A DNA stretch of 6,669 bases, taken from CAYXDR01 sp046498185. GTDB lineage: Bacteria > Desulfobacterota > DSM-4660 > Desulfatiglandales > Desulfatiglandaceae. The stretch lies in the NCBI GenBank assembly GCA_046498185.1, contig JAWOBE010000225.1, positions 1 through 6,669 on the forward strand, in the 5' to 3' direction. Shown here one piece after another: positions 1-5,140 of this stretch (its first letter is position 1; each line of letters starts with the position of its first letter). The notes beneath the pieces were generated by a model, which saw nothing but the letters and a program-made list of their open reading frames with translations, was not told the DNA's origin and searched no databases. The position numbers and the translations under genes were made by a program.

Positions 1-1
1 A

Positions 2-28
2 CATCGCGATTACAAATCGCTCCCACAG
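2..28 (-). repeat. REP-like extragenic palindrome
   Basis: A six-base-pair stem GCGATT / AATCGC (6-11 with 15-20) encloses a three-base loop. Read on the minus strand it is preceded by GTGGGAG, so a GGAG tetranucleotide lies immediately 5' of the hairpin and shares its last G with the stem. A GGAG or GTAG tetranucleotide before an imperfect palindrome is the hallmark of REP sequences mobilised by REP-associated tyrosine transposases (RAYTs). From memory, the flanks (CATCGCG on one side, CGCTCCCACAG on the other) match the well-known Pseudomonas REP format with a different stem core. Only one copy is visible and it touches the window edge, so a partner copy or RAYT gene could lie just outside. 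A chance hairpin cannot be excluded. Confidence 0.5.
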
Positions 29-186
29 AACGACACGCAACTTCAAATGGGAGGGGAATTCAACCTCAATGTTTGCCAATTTACAGGCGCTATGATACAA
101 AATTTGAATCACCCGTGTAGAAATTTCCCTGTGAAAAACACGAGGCAAAAGACACGTTAAGGCGATTTTAACCGGACGCCCGCTGA

Positions 187-498
187 ATGAAGATGAAAAA
201 AAGGAAATCCAAGGCAAAAATCCCGGCCCATCTTGCGGCCCGTCTGAACGAGCTGGAATCCCGGGCAGCGGAGATCGGCCTGGAAGTTCATTATGATTTG
301 ATGGAAGCCGCAGGACTCAAGCTCAACGGCGGGCTGTGCAAGATACAGGGCAAACCTCACCTTTTCATAGACCGCAGAGCCTCCGCCGCAGAGCGCATAG
401 CAGCAATCGAAAGCTCCCTCAAACAGCTCTCCCTTGGCATCCTGCAGGGAACCGTCGATCAAAACGTTCGGTTAAACTCAAATGAACCCGATAAATAA
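187..498 (+). CDS. conserved small hypothetical protein, 103 aa
   Basis: I cannot assign a function. The protein is soluble, with no signal peptide or membrane segment. The first twelve residues are very basic (MKMKKRKSKAK), followed by a probable amphipathic helix (about residues 13-31, LAARLNELESRAAEIGLEV). A compact core LNGGLCKIQGKPHLFIDRR (about 46-64) with a single Cys looks like a beta-hairpin, and a second helix follows (about 65-83, ASAAERIAAIESSLKQL). The GGLC-x-hydrophobic-G pattern and the later AERI helix recall an uncharacterised small family in Desulfobacterota, from memory only. ATG at 187 is chosen; ATG at 193 is possible, and neither has a strong Shine-Dalgarno. The last 17 bases overlap the start of the PBP4-like gene, so the two are very probably cotranscribed and translationally coupled. 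The protein has no motif tying it to peptidoglycan, so any shared role is inferred from position alone. Confidence 0.75.
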   Translation: MKMKKRKSKAKIPAHLAARLNELESRAAEIGLEVHYDLMEAAGLKLNGGLCKIQGKPHLFIDRRASAAERIAAIESSLKQLSLGILQGTVDQNVRLNSNEPDK

Positions 499-1750
499 AA
501 AAATCAAAAATAACACCCCATGGAAACATCAGGCGCGCGCCGCCGGACTTTTTATTTCCGCGCTGTTGTTTTTACTTTTCACCTCTTCCTTTTCGAACGC
601 CGCATCCCCTGCTGCATGCTTTTCAAAACTTACGGAGAACGACGCGGCGGCCTTGGCCGACCCGACCGGCCATGTCCTTCACGCTGTGAACGAAAAAAGG
701 GCCTGCATCCCTGCAAGCACCCTTAAAATATTGACGGCCCTCACCGCACTCCGGAGCTTCGAACCGTCCTACAGGTTCCCGACCCGGCTTTTTGTCGACG
801 CCGACAACACTCTGTATGTCAAAGGCTTAGGAGACCCGCTGTTGACTTCCGAGGTCCTGATCGAAATGGCGAGGGAAATATCCCAGAAAATCGGTAACAT
901 CGGGCACATTGTCGTCGATCATTCTTACTTTTCCGATGTCAGGATACCGGGTACGAACCGCTCAACAAATCCCTACGATGCACCGGTAGGCGCCCTTTCC
1001 GCGAATTTCAACACCGTCAAAATAGCTGCAGGATCGGGCGGAGAACTCGAATCCGCCGAAGATCAAACACCGCTCATCCGCTACGCCAAAACCCGTCTTA
1101 AACGCATAGGCGCTAAAGGAAAAGGCCGATATGCATTCATTCATGAACCCGGAGAAGCCGCACTTTATACCGGCGAACTCCTTTCGCACTTCCTCAAGCT
1201 GAACGGGGTATCGATCACCGGAATGATCAAAACAGGCAAAGTGCCGCCGGACGCGCAAACGTTGATGACTTTTCTTTCTCCGTGGACAATCGAAGATGCT
1301 GTGGAACAAATGCTTGAGTTTTCAAGCAACTTCATTGCCAATCAGCTGTTCCTGGCCACCGGCGCAAGAGAACTCGGGCCCCCTGGCAACCTCGATAAAT
1401 CTTTGAAAATAGTAAAAAACCTGGCCTTTGAGGTATTAGGTCTTACGTCCCTGAGGATAGTTGAAGGCTCGGGGATATCGCGGGGAAACCGTATCACTGC
1501 ATCCGACATGCTGAAGCTGCTGCGGCATTTCGCCCCATACCGGCATATGCTCAAGCGGGAACTCGGCATCGCCTGCAAGACAGGCACACTCGCAGGCATC
1601 AGGTCGAGGGCGGGCTATCTGGAGCCGGTGCCCGGGAAGCCTCATCCTTTTGCGCTGTTCATCACTGAAAATATCGAAAATACCGATAATATCGTCAGGT
1701 GCCTGGGCCGCACAGCAGATAATCTAATCGGGTCAGGAAACACGCGTTGA
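482..1750 (+). CDS. dacB: D-alanyl-D-alanine carboxypeptidase/endopeptidase, PBP4 (peptidase S13) family
   Basis: This is a penicillin-binding protein that trims or opens peptidoglycan stem peptides and cross-links in the periplasm. Residues 1-40 form a typical Sec signal peptide: a basic N-region, a hydrophobic core (about 21-37), and a cleavage site after SNA (40) or one residue later. All three active-site motifs of the serine penicillin-recognising fold are visible: SxxK as S79-T-L-K82, SxN as S281-S-N283, and KTG as K366-T-G368. Other S13 landmarks are GLGDPLL (115-121), ALSANFNTV (171-179) and EGSGISRGNRIT (328-339). At 422 aa it is shorter than E. coli PBP4 (about 477 aa), mainly in the inserted region between SxxK and SxN, as in many bacterial homologues. 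The start overlaps the upstream reading frame and lacks a good ribosome-binding site, implying coupled translation. The gene ends 56 bp before a convergent gene, with no clear hairpin terminator. The symbol is by family; the balance of carboxypeptidase and endopeptidase activity cannot be read from sequence. Confidence 0.93.
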   Translation: MNPINKKIKNNTPWKHQARAAGLFISALLFLLFTSSFSNAASPAACFSKLTENDAAALADPTGHVLHAVNEKRACIPASTLKILTALTALRSFEPSYRFPTRLFVDADNTLYVKGLGDPLLTSEVLIEMAREISQKIGNIGHIVVDHSYFSDVRIPGTNRSTNPYDAPVGALSANFNTVKIAAGSGGELESAEDQTPLIRYAKTRLKRIGAKGKGRYAFIHEPGEAALYTGELLSHFLKLNGVSITGMIKTGKVPPDAQTLMTFLSPWTIEDAVEQMLEFSSNFIANQLFLATGARELGPPGNLDKSLKIVKNLAFEVLGLTSLRIVEGSGISRGNRITASDMLKLLRHFAPYRHMLKRELGIACKTGTLAGIRSRAGYLEPVPGKPHPFALFITENIENTDNIVRCLGRTADNLIGSGNTR

Positions 1751-1806
1751 CGACTCCCGCCTGTGCACCCCCGCTGCATGGATCCGGGCTCGATGGAAGC
1801 ACTTCA

Positions 1807-2025
1807 TCACCACTCGTCCGGCTCCGGGGATTTCCTCCCGTGTCTTTTTCTTTTCTCTTCAAACCTGCTTTCACCGGCTTCATTGGCCGCTTTACATTTT
1901 TTACGCCTGCACTCCGCGCAACGCCTTGGAAGGTTGAATCCCTTTGATTCCAGCAACGCCATTTCGGCCTCGCTCACCCGAAAAGGTTTTTCGCACTGAG
2001 CACAGAGGATAATCGTGTCCGCCAT
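1807..2025 (-). CDS. small zinc-ribbon protein (zf-trcl type), 72 aa
   Basis: Two CxxC pairs, C8-AQ-C11 and C36-AE-C39, separated by 24 residues, form a predicted zinc-binding ribbon. The stretch between them (KPFRVSEAEMALLESKGF, then LPRRCAECR) matches what I recall of the 'probable zinc-ribbon domain' family, in which F..S..E...L..KGF..P+RC..CR is the recurring pattern. An extra Cys (C44) follows in a basic stretch, RRKKCK. The C-terminal third (about 45-72) is highly charged and probably disordered (EEKRKRHGRKSPEPDEW). Such proteins are thought to bind nucleic acid or act in protein contacts, but no function is established. ATG at 2025 is supported by a GAGGTGG Shine-Dalgarno that lies inside the end of the upstream gene. 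Only three bases separate the upstream stop from this start, so the two form an operon. Confidence 0.82.
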   Translation of the reverse strand: MADTIILCAQCEKPFRVSEAEMALLESKGFNLPRRCAECRRKKCKAANEAGESRFEEKRKRHGRKSPEPDEW

Positions 2026-2028
2026 TCT

Positions 2029-2310
2029 TCATTCCACCTCGAGTAGATCAGCATTCCGGAAACAACTTTTGACGGCAAACACCCTGTTGTCCCCTTCGCC
2101 GACAAATTCACCAAGCAACTCTACTTCCTTTCTCAAAAAAACATCAAGCTGATCTCCAAGCATCCCGGTATCCAGTTGATAGACCTGTTCATCGAAGGTT
2201 GACAGTGCAGCGACCGTAACCCGGCCGGTTTCATCCCAGTCCGCAGCTACCATGATACCCCGCAAACGTACAGCTCCTCCCCTTGGATCATGCATCTCCT
2301 TTTCAACCAT
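2029..2310 (-). CDS. conserved hypothetical protein, possible OB-fold, 93 aa
   Basis: No family is recognised with certainty. The protein has one small, mostly beta domain. After a polar start (MVEKEMHDPRGG) come predicted strands LRGIMVAADWD, GRVTVAALST, QVYQLD, then a short helix GDQLDVFLRK, then strands EVELLGEFVGEG and RVFAVKSCF. The order (strand-strand-strand-helix-strand-strand, with 'V.L.G...G' near the end) resembles an OB fold. This is inference from pattern, so nucleic-acid binding is only a possibility. The start is uncertain. ATG at 2310 has GGAG seven bases upstream and begins just before the domain. The frame stays open to ATG at 2385/2388, which has GGGAAGG close upstream and would add 25-26 residues containing W, C and R. 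The stop lies three bases before the zinc-ribbon gene, and the last codons carry that gene's ribosome-binding site. Confidence 0.7.
   Translation of the reverse strand: MVEKEMHDPRGGAVRLRGIMVAADWDETGRVTVAALSTFDEQVYQLDTGMLGDQLDVFLRKEVELLGEFVGEGDNRVFAVKSCFRNADLLEVE
2034..2040 (-). promoter_or_regulatory. Shine-Dalgarno of the zinc-ribbon gene, embedded in the upstream CDS
   Basis: GAGGTGG on the minus strand ends eight bases before the ATG at 2025 and lies within the final codons of the upstream gene, whose stop is at 2029-2031. This fixes the zinc-ribbon start and implies translational coupling of the pair. Confidence 0.7.
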
Positions 2311-2413
2311 GTTAGGTCTCCGCCATTCACCGTGAAACAGGGTTTTCCTTGGCATCCGCTCAAAACATCGCAAGACCCATGCCATCATACGGCCTTCCCA
2401 GGCTTAGAAACCT

Positions 2414-2579
2414 AACATCGATGGATTCGTAAAAAGTAGCATCCCCGCCTTATCGGCGTCGGGGTCGGTATCGGTATCGGGGTCGAAAAAGCCGCCGATC
2501 AACGTCCGATACCCATCCCCATAGCGACCCCAACCCCGAGGGGCTTCGTTTTTTTGACTTTTTGCGAAGCCATCAACAT
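2414..2579. repeat. MITE-like element with nested inverted repeats
   Basis: Outer terminal inverted repeats lie at 2420-2437 (GATGGATTCGTAAAAAGT) and 2557-2574, whose reverse complement matches at 16 of 18 positions. Inside is a longer imperfect inverted repeat: 2453-2485 pairs with 2507-2539 at 25 of 33 positions, around a loop at 2486-2506. The left arm holds two tandem GGTATC units (2467-2478). AACAT occurs directly outside the right terminus (2575-2579) and one base outside the left (2414-2418), compatible with a five-base target duplication. There is no coding capacity, so a non-autonomous transposable or REP-type element is the best reading. I recall closely similar termini as frequent intergenic repeats in Desulfobacterota; that is memory, not a search. 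A T7 run on the plus strand (2549-2555) and a T5 run on the minus strand flank the fold, so a transcript passing through could be attenuated. It sits between two same-strand units (2750-3034 and 1807-2310). Confidence 0.65.
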
Positions 2580-2749
2580 TCTTTATATGCAGGATTTTCT
2601 TCTGTACACTATGCCCATATCTGAAAATTAATATAGAGATCGTATAAATTTTTTGAGCTGTGAAAACTCATAAACGGAATTGTCAATTCACACCCGCGAC
2701 GAATCGGAATGACGGTTTCTCATTTGATCAACCAAAATGGATATCACAG
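2580..2749. other. AT-rich intergenic region without a recognisable gene
   Basis: Together with the repeat to its left, this makes the only gene-free stretch over 300 bases (2311-2749). It is AT-rich around 2581-2660 and contains one short perfect palindrome. Reading frames entering it are opposite-strand shadows of the Cys-rich gene to the right. I see no convincing promoter, terminator or RNA gene. Any promoter for the minus-strand pair at 1807-2310 should lie here or in the repeat, but no hexamer pair stands out. Confidence 0.5.
2677..2689. repeat. 13-bp palindrome GAATTG-T-CAATTC
   Basis: Perfect six-base arms surround one central base. It could be an operator half-site pair or chance in AT-rich DNA. 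It lies 61 bases beyond the stop of the Cys-rich gene and far upstream of the minus-strand pair, so no role can be assigned. Confidence 0.35.
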
Positions 2750-3034
2750 TTATTTTTTGAAAAGTGCCTCAAGCGCCATTTTCGCTTGCTCGTTTCGTTC
2801 CTCGCGGCGGGGTTGCAGTCCTCTCGGAGTGAAATATTCGCAGGAATTAGCACGTTCATTATCCAAAACCCGCTCGGCGGAAACTTCCCGGCATTCATTG
2901 TAGGCATCGGGATCATAAAATGCACACTGTCTGCAGCACCGTAGATCCCTCCCGCATCGTGGGCATTCATCGCCTTTAGCGACCCGGCCTGAAATTTTTA
3001 TTTTTTCTCCACAAAACACGCATTTCATTTCCAT
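2750..3034 (-). CDS. nine-cysteine zinc-binding-like protein, 94 aa
   Basis: The function is unknown. Nine cysteines occur in 94 residues: C5-VF-C8, C24-PR-C27, C33-C34-RQ-C37, C48 and C65. The first two CxxC pairs form a classic zinc ribbon (CVFCGEKIKISGRVAKGDECPRCG). The second part, CCRQCAFYDPDAYNECREVSAERV and then ERANSCEYF, looks like a separate metal site or a conserved signature. I recall proteins with this CxFYD...C.E..AERV...RAN.C.YF pattern as uncharacterised small proteins of Desulfobacterota. The C-terminal 25 residues are charged and helical (RREERNEQAKMALEALFKK). The start is set by GGAGG five bases before ATG 3034; ATG at 3028 is the alternative, and an in-frame TTG at 3046 overlaps the Shine-Dalgarno and is rejected. 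The gene is divergent from archease, with only 56 bp between them. A link to RNA repair is positional inference only. Confidence 0.85.
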   Translation of the reverse strand: MEMKCVFCGEKIKISGRVAKGDECPRCGRDLRCCRQCAFYDPDAYNECREVSAERVLDNERANSCEYFTPRGLQPRREERNEQAKMALEALFKK

Positions 3035-3039
3035 CTCAA

Positions 3040-3044
3040 CCTCC
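3040..3044 (-). promoter_or_regulatory. Shine-Dalgarno GGAGG deciding the start of the nine-cysteine gene
   Basis: GGAGG on the minus strand lies five bases before ATG 3034 and eleven before ATG 3028. It favours 3034 and rules out the TTG at 3046, which overlaps it. Confidence 0.75.
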
Positions 3045-3054
3045 AATCAAGATT

Positions 3055-3083
3055 TTGACAATATCATGGTCACGCGTTAAAAT
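3055..3083 (+). promoter_or_regulatory. near-consensus sigma-70-type promoter of archease-rtcB
   Basis: A perfect -35 hexamer TTGACA (3055-3060), a 17-base spacer (3061-3077) and a -10 hexamer TAAAAT (3078-3083, five of six matches to TATAAT) are visible. The start point should fall about six to eight bases past the -10, that is at 3090-3091. The first purine there is the A of the archease ATG at 3091. The promoter therefore predicts a leaderless message. No sigma-54 element (GG-N10-GC) is visible in this gap, unlike the RtcR/sigma-54-controlled rtcBA operon of E. coli. The nine-cysteine gene must be driven from the opposite strand of the same 56 bp; its hexamers are weak (TTAACG and CAAAAT at best). 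Confidence 0.75.
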
Positions 3084-3090
3084 TCTGTTT

Positions 3091-3519
3091 ATGCACAGCG
3101 ATTACATACCAATCGAGGTCATCGATCATACGGCGGACACGGGCATAATAGCCCGCGGCGCTACCCTGAATTCTCTTTTCAGAAATGCAGCACTGGGGTT
3201 CACGCGGCTCATCGTATCCGTTCCACCGGCAAAACCTGATAAAACCAAGAAGGTTATGCTTGAAGGCTGCGACCCGGCCGATCTTTTTGTAAAATGGCTC
3301 GGAGAAATCCTTTATTTCCTGCAAGGGGAGGAAATGGTGACTGTCGAAGCCCGCATAAAAAGCGTTTCCAGGAACAGGCTCGAAGCCGATCTTGATGTAG
3401 TCGGATTCGATCCCGCCCGTCACGAGATGACACTCGATGTAAAAGCTGTAACTTACCATCAAAGCATGGTCTGGAATGACGGCACCCTTTGGTTGGGGCG
3501 CGTAATTCTTGACCTTTAA
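3091..3519 (+). CDS. archease, RtcB activator, 142 aa
   Basis: Archease stimulates the RNA ligase RtcB by promoting formation of the RtcB-GMP intermediate and allowing multiple turnover. The family signature is clear: IDHTADTGI (11-19), then a glycine and ...LFRNAALGF (29-37), a central LFVKWLGEILYFLQ, a later KAVTYHQ, and a C-terminal VILDL. The acidic residue of HTAD (D16) and the penultimate D141 are in the positions I recall for the metal-binding aspartates of archaeal archease. At 142 aa it has the usual full length. The frame is open upstream to a TTG at 3055, but that codon is part of the -35 box. ATG 3091 gives the canonical N-terminus, has no Shine-Dalgarno, and coincides with the predicted transcript start. 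rtcB follows after 73 bp on the same strand, a pairing common in archaea and some bacteria, so the functional call is firm. Confidence 0.95.
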   Translation: MHSDYIPIEVIDHTADTGIIARGATLNSLFRNAALGFTRLIVSVPPAKPDKTKKVMLEGCDPADLFVKWLGEILYFLQGEEMVTVEARIKSVSRNRLEADLDVVGFDPARHEMTLDVKAVTYHQSMVWNDGTLWLGRVILDL

Positions 3520-3581
3520 AGAAACTTCCACATCCGGAAACGTCATCTAAAGAAGGCGACGCAGGTTCCGGAATTGATAAT

Positions 3582-3586
3582 AAGGG
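3582..3586 (+). promoter_or_regulatory. Shine-Dalgarno AAGGG of rtcB
   Basis: AAGGG lies six bases before ATG 3593 and supports that start. It contrasts with the archease gene upstream, which has none. Confidence 0.6.
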
Positions 3587-3592
3587 CAGGCA

Positions 3593-5038
3593 ATGAGCAT
3601 ACGATTGGAACAAATCGACCGCTACCGGTGGCGTATCCCCCGGACCGGGAAAATGCTTGTGCCGGGAATCGTTTTTTCCAGCGAAGATTTGATCGGTTCC
3701 CTGGCTGAAGATCAATGCCTGGTCCAGGTGGCAAACGTCGCGATGCTTCCCGGCATCATCGAAGCAAGTCTCGCGATGCCGGACATACACTGGGGCTACG
3801 GCTTTCCAATCGGCGGAGTCGCGGCCTTCGACGGCGATGAAGGCATCGTGTCGCCCGGCGGAGTTGGCTATGACATCAACTGCGGTTGCCGCCTGCTGTC
3901 CACTGATTTTTCGGTTTCAGAAGTCGCCGGGATCGTCAAAGACATGACCAACGCACTTTTTGCCGGGATACCCGCCGGGGTGGGATCAAAAGGTTCAACC
4001 CGCCTCAGTGCATCGGAGTTAGCCACCGTAGCCGTCGAAGGCGCCGCATGGGCCGTCAGGAACGGGTTCGGAACACCCGAAGACCTCGAATACACCGAAG
4101 ACCGCGGCACGATGCCGGGAGCCGATCCATCTGTCTTGAGCAGCCGTGCCGTCAAGCGAGGGTTGGACCAGCTGGGCAGCCTCGGGTCCGGCAATCACTT
4201 CATCGAAATCCAGGCGGTTGACACAATTTACAATGCCGATGCCGCTCGGGCTTATGGTCTTTGGAAAGACCAGATCATGGTTTTCATTCACTCCGGTTCC
4301 AGGGGATTCGGACACCAGATTTGCGATGACTTCCTGAAAGAAATGACCTCCCGGGCCGGCCGTGGCAAGTTCCAGTTCGATCTCCCGGACCGCCAGCTTG
4401 CCTGCGCTCCCATAAAATCGAAACAGGGGCGGCGATACCTGTCTGCCATGGCCTGTGCGGCCAATTATGCCTGGGCCAACCGCCAGCTCCTGATGCATCG
4501 GACGCGAGAAATTCTCGCCGCCACCCTCGGCGTACCGGCAACGCATCAGGGCTTCAGATTAATTTATGATATAAGCCACAACATTGCAAAAAAAGAAACA
4601 CACAAAGTCAACGGACGAAACCGTGTCGCTTATGTTCATCGTAAAGGTGCAACCAGGTCTCTTCCTCCCGGTAATCCTTGCCTGCCCTCCCGTTACAGCG
4701 GAACCGGGCAGCCTGTGTTGATACCTGGGGATATGGGCACCGAAAGTTATGTCATGTCCGGAGCCCGGGAAGCGATGCGCCTGAGTTTCGGATCATGCTG
4801 CCACGGAGCAGGCAGGGTTTTGAGCCGCACCCAGGCTGTAAAACGAGCCAAAGGCCGTTCTATACGCGCTGAACTGGATCACTCGGGCATCGTGGCCCGG
4901 TCTCACGGCAAAAGGACACTCGAAGAGGAAATGCCGGAGGCCTACAAAAACATCGCCCAGGTTGTTAAAATAGTCCACGACGCAGGCTTGGCCAAAAAGG
5001 TGGCCAGCCTTAGGCCACTCGGCGTAATCAAGGGCTAA
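3593..5038 (+). CDS. rtcB: RNA-splicing ligase RtcB (3'-phosphate/5'-OH RNA ligase), 481 aa
   Basis: RtcB joins RNA 2',3'-cyclic phosphate or 3'-phosphate ends to 5'-OH ends using GTP and Mn2+, in tRNA splicing or RNA repair. The catalytic set is complete: D94 and C97 (GYDINCG), H202 (GSGNHF), H233 (HSGSRG) and H329 (DISHN) as metal ligands; H404 in CCHGAGR as the guanylylated histidine; and K480 in the terminal GVIKG. Other signatures are HRKGATRSLPPG (349-360), GTESYVMSG (382-390), DHSGI (429-433) and HGKRTLEEEMPEAYKN (438-453). The length (481 aa) and the positions of H329, H404 and K480 coincide with the Pyrococcus horikoshii enzyme as I remember it, whereas E. coli RtcB is about 408 aa; this fits the archease-partnered long form. 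The gap after archease is 73 bp with a good Shine-Dalgarno, so cotranscription is likely. No rtcA or rtcR is in the window. No inactivating change is seen and no terminator is evident downstream. Confidence 0.98.
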   Translation: MSIRLEQIDRYRWRIPRTGKMLVPGIVFSSEDLIGSLAEDQCLVQVANVAMLPGIIEASLAMPDIHWGYGFPIGGVAAFDGDEGIVSPGGVGYDINCGCRLLSTDFSVSEVAGIVKDMTNALFAGIPAGVGSKGSTRLSASELATVAVEGAAWAVRNGFGTPEDLEYTEDRGTMPGADPSVLSSRAVKRGLDQLGSLGSGNHFIEIQAVDTIYNADAARAYGLWKDQIMVFIHSGSRGFGHQICDDFLKEMTSRAGRGKFQFDLPDRQLACAPIKSKQGRRYLSAMACAANYAWANRQLLMHRTREILAATLGVPATHQGFRLIYDISHNIAKKETHKVNGRNRVAYVHRKGATRSLPPGNPCLPSRYSGTGQPVLIPGDMGTESYVMSGAREAMRLSFGSCCHGAGRVLSRTQAVKRAKGRSIRAELDHSGIVARSHGKRTLEEEMPEAYKNIAQVVKIVHDAGLAKKVASLRPLGVIKG

Positions 5039-5140
5039 TGCTGCCGCCGCGTATTCAACGATGGGTAGTATATGTTTTTTTATAACAATTTATATTCGGG
5101 GTATCAACATAAATTGCATCCAGCAATCAAGTGAAAATCC

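Noticed and set aside
73..101. Possible promoter TTGCCA, 17-base spacer, TACAAA upstream of the 103-aa gene
   Set aside because: The -10 matches only four of six and the distance to the start is 85 bases; other equally weak pairs exist, so it is not listed as a feature.
1..160. Reading frames open to the left edge (frame 2 to a stop at 158-160; frame 1 to a stop at 118-120) that could be the end of an upstream gene
   Set aside because: Two overlapping frames are open over similar lengths, neither has recognisable protein character, and the region begins with a REP-like hairpin typical of intergenic DNA.
1751..1806. Possible bidirectional terminator between the convergent dacB and zinc-ribbon genes
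   Set aside because: No stem of useful length followed by a T-run is present on either strand.
1747..1999. Plus-strand frames opposite the zinc-ribbon gene
   Set aside because: They mirror the minus-strand gene, which has a Shine-Dalgarno, coupling to its neighbour and a Cys4 motif; the plus-strand products are low-complexity.
1807..2310. The two-gene minus-strand operon as a toxin-antitoxin pair
   Set aside because: Size and coupling fit loosely, but neither protein shows a toxin fold or an antitoxin DNA-binding motif; a zinc ribbon and an OB-like domain are better explanations.
2660..2944. Plus-strand frame running from the gene-free region into the Cys-rich gene
   Set aside because: Its second half is the antisense of the nine-cysteine gene, and its first half has no recognisable domain or ribosome-binding site.
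3035..3046. TTG at 3046 as the start of the nine-cysteine gene
   Set aside because: It overlaps the GGAGG Shine-Dalgarno that serves ATG 3034.
3055..3090. TTG at 3055 as the archease start (12 extra residues)
   Set aside because: The codon is part of a perfect -35 hexamer, the added residues are not archease-like, and ATG 3091 gives the canonical N-terminus.
3254..3790. Long minus-strand frame opposite archease and the start of rtcB
   Set aside because: It lies antisense to two confidently identified genes, has an unstructured composition rich in P, S, R and H, and has no motif.
5039..5140. AT-rich gap between rtcB and the nucleotidyltransferase as a promoter or terminator
   Set aside because: Several TATA-like strings and a T7 run occur, but no hexamer pair with proper spacing and no hairpin before the T-run.
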